Shown piece by piece: positions 1 to 21,964 of a DNA stretch of 64,000 nucleotides. Position 1 is the stretch's first letter; every line of letters begins with the position of its first letter. The DNA is taken from assembly GCA_946803715.1 (NCBI GenBank), contig CAMPET010000083.1, positions 39,901 through 103,900 on the forward strand. The letters are read 5' to 3'. Made by a program: the position numbers and the translations under genes. The stretch is from Beroe ovata. Taxonomy: Eukaryota > Ctenophora > Nuda > Beroida > Beroidae. Under the pieces are notes generated by a model. That model ran no database searches. It was given only the letters and a program-made list of their open reading frames with translations, and was not told the DNA's origin.

Positions 1-400
1 ACACACACACACACACACACACAGTACACACTACACACTACACACACAGTCACTCAAACACATAGAGTCCTAACAATACGGACAAAGCACAATGATTGGA
101 GGCAAAATATTATTATTATCTGTTTTTATCACAAACATTGGACACCAACTCAAATCATTGATTACTGATTACGGTATGAGTATTTCAATCTCAATCTCTT
201 ATTGCATGCCATATCAACCAACGAACACGCTGGTAGCCAAATACACAGCCACAGTAATCAGTCAGCCACATAGAGAACAGATACACACAGACACACATTA
301 CACACAATCTTCAGGTACACAGATGTATGTGTGTGCGTTTGTACTGTGTGTGAGTGTGTGTGTGTGTGTGTGAGTGTGTGTGAGTGTGTGTGAGTGTCCT
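1..400. repeat. CA/TG simple-sequence region
   Basis: The window opens with an (AC)n run of about 24 bp and continues with CA-rich sequence. A TG-rich block at about 325-400 has interspersed GAGTG units. The open frame that crosses it (92-373) ends in a Val/Cys-rich tail dictated by the repeat, so I do not call it a gene. From 400 to about 1190 I see ordinary AT-rich sequence with a short direct repeat of TTACGTAACACCCG near 805-830 and no coding signal. Confidence 0.8.
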
Positions 401-1291
401 GAAATAATACCATTACTATGGCTTTCATTACTCACACACACAAACACACTCATCGATGCTTCATCACCTATGAAGTTTTATACACATTACACATCAAGTT
501 ATGATGGCTAAGTAGCCGTGTTTCATGCGTCTCACTAAATACTTACCCAAAATACAGCAAAATTTCATAATTTACAACTAAACCGTTAACATTAACATTC
601 TCTGAATGTTGAATGTAATATTGATGCTGTGAATAGTGAATACAATGTACCAAAAACTACAATGTACATTACAAACTTGAGTGTACGATCTACTGCACTC
701 AACATCACCGATTTGGCTTCACCACTGCAACAGCTCTAGGGAAGGTATTTGCTGACGTTTTCCATACCACAAGTAACATTCCACAACATTCTTCGCTACC
801 CTTATTACGTAACACCCGTTACGTAACACCCGCTACGTTATCCAGGAAGTGACACCTTAACAAACGGAATTAGCTGCGTGGCAACACCCTCTCTCTCCCT
901 CTCAAATTAGCTTTATCTTATATTAGCTTTATCTTATATCACATTTCATTGAAATCTGAGTTCAATTGATATTCAGAAGTTTGATAAGAGAAGAGGTTCA
1001 TTGGTTTGAGAAAAGGGGAGATAGGGAAACTCTAAACGCACTTGAATCATTTATAGGCAAGTTTGATTTTCCATGGCGAACAGAGACATAGGTGTATATC
1101 AGCCGAATTTCACAGAGCTTAGATATAAACATCTGCATTGTCTATCAATTATTACACTGCGCCATTGTACTATTGTAAAATGTAATACGATGCTATTGAT
1201 AGAACAATGAATCAAGCACATGGCACACACACACACCCACCCACGCACACACACACACGCACACGCACACACACAAGTGACTGTAGTTTAC

Positions 1292-1387
1292 CTCTTCGTA
1301 AAGGAATCGGAGTGAAATGGCGCTCTTCCCGACGCCTGGGGCGCCGATAACGGTAATGTTGTATTTGTTGTTCGGCGCTGTACTCAT
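1292..1387 (-). CDS. Ras-like small GTPase, first coding exon only (partial)
   Basis: This 32-codon exon starts at an ATG (1387) and ends at a good donor, GAAGAG|GTAAAC. It encodes a short N-terminus, a beta-strand (KYNITVIG) and a P-loop GAPGVGKSA, which matches the Ras superfamily G1 motif GxxxxGKS/T, then an alpha-1 helix (ISLRFLYEE). This is the usual first exon of Ras/Rerg/RasL-type GTPases, which bind and hydrolyse GTP as molecular switches. The effector loop, DxxG, NKxD and SAK exons should follow at lower coordinates, but I found no convincing exon between 1 and 1190. They may lie beyond the window edge or the intron may be long. An upstream in-frame ATG (1483) would add about 32 residues, but they look like 5' UTR. 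The subfamily cannot be named from one exon. Confidence 0.6.
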
Positions 1388-4377
1388 GATGTTCCTGCGA
1401 GAGGAAGAGAAAGAGAAGTGAGTATCAAGTGACTGAGAAGTGGCTGTGAGGGGAGGATTGTGGTGGAAGGAAGGACTCATCATGCAAATGTAAACGGTTA
1501 TACAGCAAATCCTGACATGAATTAATCATTTTATGTGTCGCATTCATAATGAATACTGATTCTGATAGTCGATTGCAGCGATTGCTCGAAATGGCATAAT
1601 ATTCCCTTAGTATTCTAAAAGTGCTCGGATGCTCTTACTTCATTGATGAAAAAACGGAAATCTAGTGCTGAAATCTAGTGACGTAGGTAAGACTAGGTAA
1701 AACCAGGAATAGTTCAAACTAACATGAGATACTATTAAACTTATAGTCAGTGAATAGATTTGAATACCTAGCACAGTCGTAAAATAAGATGAATATCAAG
1801 TGATCACTTGAAGTGCCGATGTTAAAGTGACGTAATACTTTTCGTAACGGAAATCCAAAACCGTGTCTGGTGTCTGGGCGGAAAAAGGATGAATGTGTCA
1901 GATTATAATCATTCAATTAAGATATCTAATTACCAAACTCATCACTCCAATCATGCAGCGTACAAAATGTTTGGCACTTTACGCATGACATGAACTTTTC
2001 TCAATGAGACAGATAATCATTCATCATTGGTCAAAGTCCCCAGATCATGAATTAATCAACTGATTTGAATCAAATGATCGCGTTGAAATCAACTTCACTT
2101 ACCCGAGTAGTATTATCTGAGATAAGTTGTGGAGAGTTTGTCTGAGTTACAATGTATCATAGTCACTTTCTCCCTTATTCTCTGTTTACCTTGTCAATTT
2201 GTCATAGCTACGCAGTAGAGGACTTAGATACGCGTAGAGGACTCAGAATTAGTACCAACTGCGGGTGGCGCAAATAATAAGTTAATTGGATCTCAAACAA
2301 TGTTATTTAAAGAATTAATTGAATTAACCTACTTAGGGAATGAATATAATCAAAATATTAAAACCAAGACAAGGTTGTTTATTCCTCACAAACGTTGCGT
2401 TAAACACTCAGGTTATGAAAACCCAATTAACGTGTGATACCTACGCATGTTTCTCCAAAGTCGTGCTCTAGAATGTTCGAATCTAGAAAGCCTGTACCGT
2501 TATCATGACGTCAGAGTAAGAATTGGATACATATAGCCGAACATCACCAAGTGCGTTTAAAATGAAAATAATGGCGTGCTACAAATATAACGGTTAATCT
2601 ATCGCAAATGTTTATTTATAACTATTGGATTACCAGATTTATATCAGCCGAATGAACAGCGATTGATCATGAAATAATCGATTACGGTGCAAATCGGATT
2701 AGAATGTTAGAATACGCGTGCAAAATCGGTGTCAGATCACTCCTGATAGCATCATTGGCCACGAAATGAGATTTTCAACGAATCGTTCATCAAAATATGA
2801 TTTGTACATTTGTACAGCACTAGGGTGGGCAACATAAGTATGCCCAAATATCGGTTTCAATAAAGAATAACGAACTCGAGAAAAATTTATCCTGTGTCTC
2901 GCAGGAATTTCCGGTCAATTTTTTGAGGTGTTGTCAAGGGCTATACAAATTTTCGTGCTTAAACCCATCTCAAACGCCGTGACCGTGAACCATTTTCTAA
3001 AATTAAATGGCGGAAACAACTTATTAGGCATGTGACGAGTTATGGTGAACCAAATAGAAAAATTATGGCGGGTGGCAAAACAAAGGGTGTTGTTAAAAAG
3101 TTAAAAGAATAACGGCTCATCGGGGATGAAACACTAACGACAAGCATCTGCGATACGTCTGCTGTCAAGCCAATTAACAGCTATGGTATAATGTTTGTGT
3201 TCGTGTGTGCATGTATACGCGTGTGATTATTTCATCAAACAAATGCGTCGTATTAATTGTTTGCTGTAACGACAGCTTACGTTGTATAATACCAAATTAT
3301 CAACGAACGCTGCTCAAATGAACGAGATATTATCATATGTATATGATAATCCTTGCTTTCGTCATCTACTGTCGTAGGTATCTGATAATATCTGCTGTTA
3401 AAAAGGCTGAATTTCGAGACGGGAAGCTCGACAAAAACACATGGGCGCATCATGAGATCACCAGTTCGCTGCAAAGTGATACTATCATATTCACGACAGA
3501 ATTCTGAATCAGTAGATGATCTAATGAAATGTTACGATTAGTAGTTCTCTATTGACGATTGACAATAGTAATGAGAATTGCAAACAGAATTCATTGACAG
3601 CAAATAGACCCGAATATATAGACTTGGATAGTTAAAATGCTCATGGAAACGATTGAAACGAAACGATTTATACGTTGCAAATAAAATACATACAATCTAG
3701 TTTAGGGGACATATAATATGGTAAGTTGCACCGTTAACTTAATCATAGAGTTAGTTGGAAATATTTTCAACTCCTATCTTCAACTAAACCAGAAGATAAC
3801 AAATACAAAACAAATAGGCAAAACTCTTAGCCAATGACCGGTGCAGACCTAGTACATTATCTCGACTTGATTATCTTAATCTCTCACACTTGCTTCAAGC
3901 ATTTGAGTTGAAAAATTTCAAATATCAAAACTAAGGTATCTCTGATCTTTTCCAGATTGAAAAACTCTGGAAATGATACATTGTGCGCTACAGAGAACAT
4001 GGAAAACCGCTAACCAGCCCTAAAAATATTGTATAACATGTGAGAATCAAACTTCTTAAGTCTTCTTAACTCAGTCTATACTATCTCTAACAGGTTCTGT
4101 GTGTCTTCCTACACACACTTGACACTTTCAAATTGTGGAAATGCCAAATTGTGGAAATACTTATAAACTATTCAAATAACTTTCCCATCAAACGTTTTTA
4201 TTTAAGAAGGTTAAGTAAACAAGGGTTTAGACAGCAAAAGTCTGTTCACGAAATCAGCTGCCATTTGGCATCAGAGGCTGAACAGTCAATAAGTCTAAGG
4301 CATTGAGTGTTGAGAATGCCACCTAGCTATGGATCCCTGTCTCGCATAAGACTAATGAATAATAGTATCTTGATGGC
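1388..4377. other. intergenic stretch, no gene recognised
   Basis: About 3 kb of AT-rich sequence. The open frames here (for example minus strand at 1719-1916 and 3277-3474) are short and show no domain, splice structure or codon pattern I can support. It presumably contains the promoter of the small GTPase and the 3' flank of the membrane-protein gene at 4378. I saw no RNA gene or mobile element. Confidence 0.5.
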
Positions 4378-5503
4378 CTAAACATTCTCTTTTTCAAGAG
4401 TACCAGCTACGCTCATGTTGAGGTAGACACTCAAGAAGAAAAGGATTATAGTTCGAGCAGTGGACGCATTTACAGAAATGGCGGTTGATGGGCTGATAAT
4501 GTTGTTGAGTTCTGGGGTGTAAAGAGTCAAGCAAACTGCACACATTGTATATGTCAGCAAATTCCACTGAAAAGATTGTCTGTCAGCATTTGTGGGCAAG
4601 TAATTCATCTCGAATCGCTATGCTACAATAGGTATAGAATCAGAGTCATACCTTGCTCTTCTTGAAGCTCAGTAAGAGGAGAGCATGGGAAGGTAGCCAC
4701 AAACTGAGACTTAACCGCACCAGACTTGCTGCCCAAATGCCAAAAGATGCCGCAGCTAAGTATGTGGAGAGTAAGTTTGGAATCAATGTTTGGTAATGTG
4801 ATTTAAGTAACATAAATTGAAGATTTCTTACCAGAAGGTGCAATAAATGTGCATAGAGCTCGATAGCTAGTTGGTGTATACTCAAACATTGTGTAGAATG
4901 CAGCAGGTATGGCGAGCATAACAGGACCAACAAGTGCTGCACACTGCAATGCTGTATGGCGCTTGGACTTTGGGAGTCCACCAAAAATGAACAAGTTCAA
5001 CTCCAGCCACAATATCCAGGAAGGTAGCACAATCATCAACTGTGGGAATTATTCAGCAGTCAGCACTGTATAAAATAGCATAATTGAACATTAAGATGAT
5101 AATAAACTTAAGAACCACAATCATTTATCTATATCTAATCTACAGTAAGTGTAACCTGCTCAGATATCATGCATGTTCCACTATTAATCCTGATGAGATC
5201 TCCAAAGGTAAGTAGGAATATATCTATCAAACGGAAGGCAAGAACAGAAACTATTGCCCTGAAATAATGTAACAATAATTAAGACTGCATCACTATAAGA
5301 GAACACACAAGAAATGACCAGGAATCTCTAAAAAACAGAAACCCCAACTCCTTTCACTGACTTACAATCCTTGCTTATTCCTCGTGTCCAAGAACAAGTC
5401 TAAAGAGTTATGATTTAGAGGTATTCTGTAGTACATAGGAGCACATATTGCAAAGAACATCAATAATTGAAAGATGAACATAAGATTCTGGAACTCCATT
5501 CCT
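4378..5503 (-). CDS. multi-pass membrane protein, unrecognised family, five exons
   Basis: Five exons join in consistent phase: 5503-5366, 5258-5156, 5039-4832, 4755-4652 and 4566-4378 (TAG stop). Each junction has GT-AG. With the ATG at 5499 the product is about 240 residues. It is strongly hydrophobic with about six likely membrane helices, beginning with FQLLMFFAICAPMYY, then SVLAFRLIDIFLLTF, IVLPSWILWLELNLFIFGG, LVGPVMLAIPAAFY, the SLSLWLPSHALLLLS segment and a last ILFFLSVYLNM segment. An acceptor-like tract sits two bases before the ATG, so a non-coding or short coding 5' exon further upstream is likely. I do not recognise the family; it is not an obvious TMEM17/TMEM216, GPCR or transporter. 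The exon structure and phase agreement make it a real gene with good confidence, but function is open. Confidence 0.65.
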
Positions 5504-6978
5504 GTGGAGGAAATTTGGTAAGCATGTTATATTTAGATAAGATAAGATAAGATAAGAATTTATGGTATAAAACCATCACACATGTCAAGAAAATTTATTC
5601 AATACAATCTCTACCGCTGAAAAACGCCACCTTTCTGCTAAGGTGTCCATTGTCATTATGGAAATAAAATACTTAATAAATAATAATATAATAATATAAA
5701 GATTTTGCTATAAAGCAACACCGTTCATTTCATACTACTTCTAGCTTAAAGCTGCTTCTGTCATTTATGTACCCAATCAGGGTACTCAATATTAAAAACA
5801 AAAATAATCTTCACAATGCATCAGGAAAGTGATGCCCTGGTACAGATTGATTCGAAGTCAAATACCAAATATATACAGAAAATAAAAACTCGCAAATAAA
5901 TAAGTTAATATTAATGATAATTTTGAAACAACTATGATAAAAACAAACAACTATTTTCAATTATGACAGAATACATTAATTCCCTTCTTTTTTGCAACCC
6001 ATGGATTTTCTACAAGATAAGAATTAAAAGTTTCTTTTCTTGTTAAATAATTAGGATTTCCTTCNCAATGACCAATGTGATTCAATACTGAAAGTGTCTG
6101 AAATTTTGCAGAGACCCTTCCCCAACATAAGCATTCTCTGTTGCTAGTTATTCTCTGTTGCTAGTTCTCTGTTGCTAGTTATGAAAGTAGCATACAGGAC
6201 ATGCAATCAATTTTGAGCTTGCTGACGATGAATAATGGATCTTGCGCGGCGCGGCGCAGTGTGATTTCAGACCCAAATACTCCGCGCGCGCTACACTGCG
6301 CGGCACCGTGGCTTTTTAGGACTTGATTTTTTAACTAATTGATCATCTGAGTTAAATAAGCAGCGCACATTATAAACGTTGCGTCGCGTGTACGTATACG
6401 CACATATGTGTGCACATGAAAAATTGGGAAAACTGCACTGCGCAAAATCTATAACGTGTGCGTGCAATGTCTGCACATTTTATTCAAAATTGTTTTATTT
6501 GGCCAATTCGTGATAAAGACGCGCGCGTGATAAACAGAGGTCATCGGTCAGCTAAAATCCGACAATGCGTGCGTATCTGTTGCACTCAAAATTACTCGCG
6601 CGCCTTCGCTCCGTCGAAGGCCGAAACATTGCGGACATCGTTAAAAGCGCTCGCAAAAAACACGAAAACAGAATTTAGATAAAACTAAAACAATGACTTG
6701 AGTATAATTGTTTGAAATCAGAGGACTTTTTCAATCATCAGCCAACATTTAAGGGGAAATCCTGAATGACATTATCACAGACATTCACAAACTAAAAGTA
6801 AAATTGAGTAAAGCTTGGACTCTTTCAAGAGCCCAGATTCTATAGCCTACATGTTTCCTCTGCTTTAGTTTAAAAGGTGTTCACTGTTCAGCATATTGTA
6901 AGATTTGTGTATCTCTGTGTGTAAGCAGGACAGATATTCAGTAATGTGTAAAATTCATTCATTTACAATATAGTATTC
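5504..6978. other. intergenic region with CpG-rich repeat
   Basis: AT-rich flank with a GATAA tandem run near 5535-5557, a gap mark at 6065 and a three-fold repeat of TCTCTGTTGCTAGTT at about 6134-6181. From about 6230 to 6680 the composition switches to GCGCGC-rich sequence that belongs to the dispersed CpG-rich repeat described separately. No gene is supported here; the 6458-6682 open frame lies in the repeat. Confidence 0.5.
6238..6680. repeat. CpG-rich dispersed repeat, copy 1
   Basis: The sequence holds GCGCGGCGCGGCGC runs, the shared string GACCCAAATACTCCGCGCGC (near 6270), an 'ACTGCGCGGCACCG' stretch, and the TCGAAGGCCGAAAC string near 6615. The same strings recur at about 15950-16115, 26600-27330 and 62590-63130. 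CpG dinucleotides are very dense compared with the AT-rich flanks. Confidence 0.6.
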
Positions 6979-17194
<10,216 letters not shown>

Positions 17195-17602
17195 CAAGAC
17201 TGTTATCGCGGTGTTGTAACTCTTCAAAATATTCAATAACATTTCACTTTCAATATTATAGAAATGATAGCTTTCAATGATACTGTTTCCGTTAAGAAGT
17301 GGGCAAGTGTTTCAAAGATTAAATCACGTGGGAAGAATTTTCGGCAGCTAAACTAAACTGAAATGTATTTGATCCGAAGAAAGGAATGTGTTATTGCCGT
17401 CAAAAAACTTTCTAAAGCCTAAAGCGATGGATATCTCATAATTCACTGTAATCTAAGTTGACTTCAAATTGACATTGATTGAATTGGTAACAGAAAATGA
17501 TTATCATTCGCGTCACACAAATAGTTGGTCTGAACGCTCTATCATGGTCATTGAACAGTAAAAACGATTATCATAGAGAAATGGCTTGCTTTCGATGATC
17601 CC
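17195..17602. other. convergent intergenic spacer between SEL1L and the HMG-box gene
   Basis: About 400 bp of AT-rich sequence separates the stop codons of two convergent genes. It must hold both 3' UTRs and polyadenylation signals. I see no extra gene in it. Confidence 0.5.
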
Positions 17603-19133
17603 TCAAGAAGCGTTATGTCCAGGGGCAAGGCTCCCATTCGGGGGTGTGAATAGCTCATCAAACACTTCATCACTCTCACTTAGCTGAGCTGACTGGTTGA
17701 GCTGTAGGAAGTTCGGAGGGAGCTGAACGGAGGACGACGACGATGAGGGGAAGTGGGAATTGTTGTGGGAGTTGTGGGAGTTCTGGTAAAGCTGGGGGAT
17801 TTGATGATGGAGGGGATTGGAAGCGAAAGGGGTGCTGTTATGTTGTGGGGTTTGGGGTGTAAGAGGCGGTTGAGAGGATGTTGACTGGTTGTTGTATTGC
17901 GGATGTGAAAACCCCGAAAATTCATCCTCTTCCTCATCCTCACTGCTCGTCATGGCGAACATCAGCTTGTTCTTCCGCCGCTCCTCTCGTATGCTTTCCT
18001 CGTACGATTCAATGTTGTCCCGGTACTTCTCAAAGTATTTCTGGAAGGGAGCGAGACATAAGTAAGAGAAGGCATACTCAATACTCATCAAATTTTTCGT
18101 CTATAGAAAGCCAATTGTCTAATTTCTCACCTCTCTTTCTTCTTGTGGCAGTGCGTTCCAATCTTTAGCGAGTTGTTTCGTAATCTCATTCCTTGCATCG
18201 AACACTCCCGATGGTTGTTCTTTTATCTGAAGAAATCAGGGTCATTTGAAACAAGAAATAACTGGAATAATGCCTCATGAATTGGGTAAGTCGGTCGAAG
18301 GATTCGTAGGTTTTGTTGATAACTCACCAATTTCTTCACAGAATCACGGTTCTCTTTGCAGTACAAGAAAAAAGCATTTGGAGGTTTCTTCATCTGTGCC
18401 TTCGCGTCCAATAGAGGTTCAGATATAGCGCCTGGGTACGCTATTTTCTGAAATAAGATAGTTGTTAATCCGTGTTTATGCGTGTTTTATGGATATCATA
18501 CGCTAATTGATCGTACGCTTTTCAATAACGGATAATTACCTCCCAAACTGAAGGACAGTGTAATCCAAAGTCATCACCATGTTTCTTCAGTACTTGCACA
18601 AAGTACCTGGGGAGTGATGCATAGCTATTTAACATTGTGTGTACTTCATAGTCTTAAGTGTAGACTGTATTGGTATTCGCCGACAACTATTTTCAGCACT
18701 CAGCAGTTTTCTGGGATGAGCGCGCAAGGGTATTTTGTTAGACGCGCGCGCGCGAGTAAATTTACAATTGCGCGCTGAGATTTCTAGATATAAGTCACCG
18801 CGCCATCCGCGAAAGTGGCTAAAATTGATCAAATGTCATAGAATTGCCACTGTCACACAACAAAATTATTGGGAACTCACTCATTATGCTTAGATATACG
18901 CCTGATATTCTTATTTATACGCTTTATCTTGGCGTGATGCAACTTGTTGTTCTGAAATAACGATGTAGAATAAAAACAAGAACGGTTAAGTTACTGATGA
19001 TTGATGTTTCATCTAAGAACTGATTCATTCTGTTGTATTTCATACATACTTGCAATACTTGGTACGCATATTCAAGAATCTTGAGATACTTGCATCTCCA
19101 AAACTCATTCGCTGCGTCGTCTCCGTTACTCAT
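17603..19133 (-). CDS. HMG-box transcription factor or chromatin protein, six exons
   Basis: Exons 19133-19050, 18951-18881, 18606-18540, 18447-18328, 18226-18131 and 18040-17603 join in phase with GT-AG junctions. The start is the ATG at 19133. The N-terminal 75 residues are charged and helical with no family match that I see. The HMG box begins MKKPPNAFFLYCKENRD, continues through IKEQPSGVFDARNEITKQL and AKDWNALPQEEREKYFEKY, and ends in a basic tail, EERRKNKLMF. This follows the sequence-specific (TCF/SOX/MATA-like) spacing, with PPNAF at the start of helix 1 and W in helix 2. The box is interrupted by two introns. The C-terminus is an acidic patch (SSEDEEEDEF) followed by Gln/Asn/Ser/Pro-rich sequence typical of a transactivation domain. 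I cannot tell TCF/LEF-like from SOX-like or HMGB-derived. No beta-catenin-binding motif is evident at the N-terminus. Confidence 0.8.
18700..18810. repeat. short CpG-rich insert in an HMG-gene intron
   Basis: GCGCGC runs (GACGCGCGCGCGCGAG, ACAATTGCGCGCTGAG, CACCGCGCCATCCGCG) stand out from the AT-rich intron between exons 2 and 3 of the HMG-box gene. The ACAATTGCGCG string recalls the dispersed repeat copies, so it may be a degraded fragment. Confidence 0.4.
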
Positions 19134-19368
19134 TCGATACCAGCTTACATCCTAACCGTGAAATACACATGGTAAGCTCTCTTCAATAAAAACCTTTAGC
19201 AAATGATAGAGTTGACGGTTAAAGAATTTCAACTACTCACTATGACTACAGAGTGAAACAACTTCATACAGGAAGTGATCCATAAAAAGCCTACAAATTC
19301 AAAAACTAGAGAGATTCCAAACACTTTTATCTCGTCTGCAATAAATTAACACGAAATTTCAATCATAG

Positions 19369-19848
19369 TCACGATTGCTGCTCAATCTGTTTCCATCTAT
19401 CCTCCAAGTACTGGGCAATCTTATCTTTTTCTTCCTCCAGATACCCCCTCTTATCTTCCGCTGCTTTCCTCAGGGCCCAAGTTTCTTCCCTACTGTACTT
19501 CTTCTTCAGTACTGTGACCTACGGGGCATAAGCTGTGCTGAAGCTGGTAAATTCGGGGAAAATTTGAGCGAATATTGTGAAAATGCGATTTAATTCTTCA
19601 CATTCACCTCTACTGTAGGTTTGAGAGCAGCCACATGCTCTCTAATATCAACGTGAATCGAATCACGTGCTATCACGTCATCATCATCTGACACCCAATT
19701 CAACTCCACTCGCTCGATAAATGTATCACTTTTCCTCTTGGTAGGACAGAAGTTCACAATTTCGGAAAACATGATCGCAACGTGATCCCGTATTGTTGCA
19801 GCCGGGAACTCTGCCTGAAGTTGTGACGATAATATGAAAATGTGTTAA

Positions 19849-19881
<33 letters not shown>

Positions 19882-21082
19882 NAGCGGCCATCCGGCCATT
19901 TGCCTAAAAAATTCCTGATTTCGGCCATCTGGCCGATGGCCGCTGGTAGTTGGACCCCCCCCCAAGGCTATTGTGAAATTGGATAGACGGGAATCCAAAC
20001 AGTCTTCTGGCTAAACCATGAGTATTGTTACGTCACAAGTCAATATTGTATCACACAATAAGTCGTGTGATACCTCACGCTATGGCGTCACAAGTCACGT
20101 GATTCTTCATACAATCACATGACGTGAAGTCGTGAAACACGTGATTTTAATAACGCGTTACCTTGATCAGTGGTAACGTAACGTTGTAGTAGTGTGGATG
20201 GTTGGGTGATTGCTGCATTTCCCACTCAACATTCAGTAGAGCATTCCGCAACGCACCCATGATGTTTGGAGCAACGGTACCTGACAGGAATTGTCATGAT
20301 TATTGTGAACCTCTCTCACAACTTCATTTCTGCCAAAACAAACCCCTCCCCAATCCCCATACCTCGTCTCTCGTGTGGCATCTTGGCTTTCAACACCCTC
20401 CCTAACGGTCTGAGTGACTCGAGCGCCGAGTTGGTACATACAACCGCCGAGTATTCATCGACACTCGTCAGCTCTTTCGCCACGTTCTCGGGAGCGATGC
20501 AGTGCGCGCCACCGGCCGCCAAAACCTCGGCGTGCGCGTCCACGTCGCAAACTGCTAGGACACGTGCTTCCTTGACGCGCGCAGCAAGCGATGCCACGCC
20601 GCGCTCCTTCCTTATGAGCTTGTCTGAGGTGGTGTCACGCACCGCATTGATCACGAATGTTCCTGCGGAAATGGGGGATCACTTGAGTTGAAATACTTTT
20701 GGGCAAAATTTTGCGCGGTAACGTGGTCGGACTTCTTGTATACTACCAAGAGCTGTCAATTTGAATGAGAGCATCTAAGTTTGATTGAATCAAACCTGGC
20801 GAGTTCTCTTGAGTTATCCAAACCTGTAAGTATCTCTGACCGGTTAGTTTCCTCCTTGAGACGTGTCTCAATTTCATCATAATTGAGGCACGTCAGTACG
20901 GGAGCGGTGTCAGCAGTTCTGATGAATATGTCTTGAGTTGGGACAGTCTTGTCTGTGTCTCGCTGCAGGACATAGTGGAGCGATCGGTTGGGAGGGTGGC
21001 AGTGCGGGGTGAGAGTTGAGGGTATAAATCGTTTCCGGCAGGATGTTGTGACGAGAGTTCGCCGCAATAATTCCCGTGACAT
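19369..21082 (-). CDS. MRPL1: mitochondrial large-subunit ribosomal protein L1 (uL1m), five exons
   Basis: uL1 forms the L1 stalk of the mitochondrial ribosome and helps eject the E-site tRNA. Exons 21082-20824, 20662-20363, 20280-20162, 19814-19608 and 19518-19369 (TGA) join in phase, giving roughly 340 residues. The N-terminus is Arg/Ser/Thr-rich without acids (MSRELLRRTLVTTSCRKR), as in a mitochondrial presequence. The L1 fold is seen in FVINAVRDTTSDKLIRKE, RVLAVCDVDAHAEVLAAGG, DEYSAVVCTNSALESLRPLG, RVLKAKMPHERRG (the family's LGP(R/K)xxMPxxxxG region, here lacking the first GP) and a C-terminal FIERVELNW strand. The last exon adds a Lys/Glu-rich helical tail (KKKYSREETWALRK onward), a lineage-specific extension. 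The gene ends 236 bp before the HMG-box start codon on the same strand. Confidence 0.85.
19852..19960. repeat. TG run, gap and small inverted repeat in an MRPL1 intron
   Basis: A (GT)n tract ends at an n (19882). Directly after it AGCGGCCATCCGGCCA (19883-19898) is mirrored by TGGCCGATGGCCGCT (about 19929-19943), and a poly-C run follows. It looks like the truncated end of a small foldback transposon whose other part is hidden by the gap. The open frame across it is spurious. Confidence 0.5.
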
Positions 21083-21964
21083 GTCGCTATTAGGGTATGT
21101 GATTAAGGGTATTCCTTGGTGTTATATGACCGTTAAACTATACATTAGTACTCATAGCTACATGGCAATTAATTGATTCATTAAAGAGCAGTCATCTACA
21201 TTATAAAATAAGGTGTATTATACAATTGAACCGAAATAATTTCTCATTCTACAAAATATGATAGGTACATCATACATCATCCAATACTTCTAAACTTGAT
21301 ATCTCAGGAAATACATTTGGAAATACATTTGTAAATTAAGCAAAAATACATTACTAAATTACTTTTACCTTGACACACTACTGAATACTTTTCTTTTCGT
21401 AGCTAAATATAAAAGCGGGTGTCAAAATGTATTCTATACAAGCTGGTGATAATTGTGAGCTGAGTTTAAAGTGTGTATTCGATAATAATAATAGAGCTGT
21501 GTACTACTAAATATTCAACTCCAAAACTAAAGTAAATTATACATGAACAAAGTTGAAAGTTACCCAAATTTAAATACTTTCGGTGATGGTTCGAAGGCCC
21601 TTTTGAAACTTAGAGACGCATACAGTAGTACTCGGTGTCGAACAGACAATTGAAATGTCTTCCGAGTACACAGTTCCCTTAGAGACGTTCTCTCATATGA
21701 ACCGTGTAGAAGCTGAATTGATTGAAAATACGGACTTATCTTTCATTCATACTTATCATGTGCGAGTGAATAGTCGAACACAGTAGTAGCATTTCAAAAT
21801 AATTGTTCGAATGATTCGACAAAATAATGTTCGTCAGGTAGTCTTAAATATTCACAATAAGTGATAGGTAAACGAGAGTGATTACAGTTAGGTATTGTCA
21901 AGTGTTTTTGATCAACTCCCAAACACAAGCAAATATATTATTCCCACTTGAGTATAGCCATAGT
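21083..21964. other. intergenic region between MRPL1 and the MICU gene
   Basis: About 880 bp of AT-rich sequence upstream of the MRPL1 start and downstream of the MICU stop (both minus strand). It should contain the MRPL1 promoter and the MICU 3' UTR. I see no coding exon or RNA gene. Confidence 0.5.

Noticed and set aside
92-373. Open frame in CA/TG-rich sequence
   Set aside because: The tail is dictated by a dinucleotide repeat; no domain, splice site or start context supports it.
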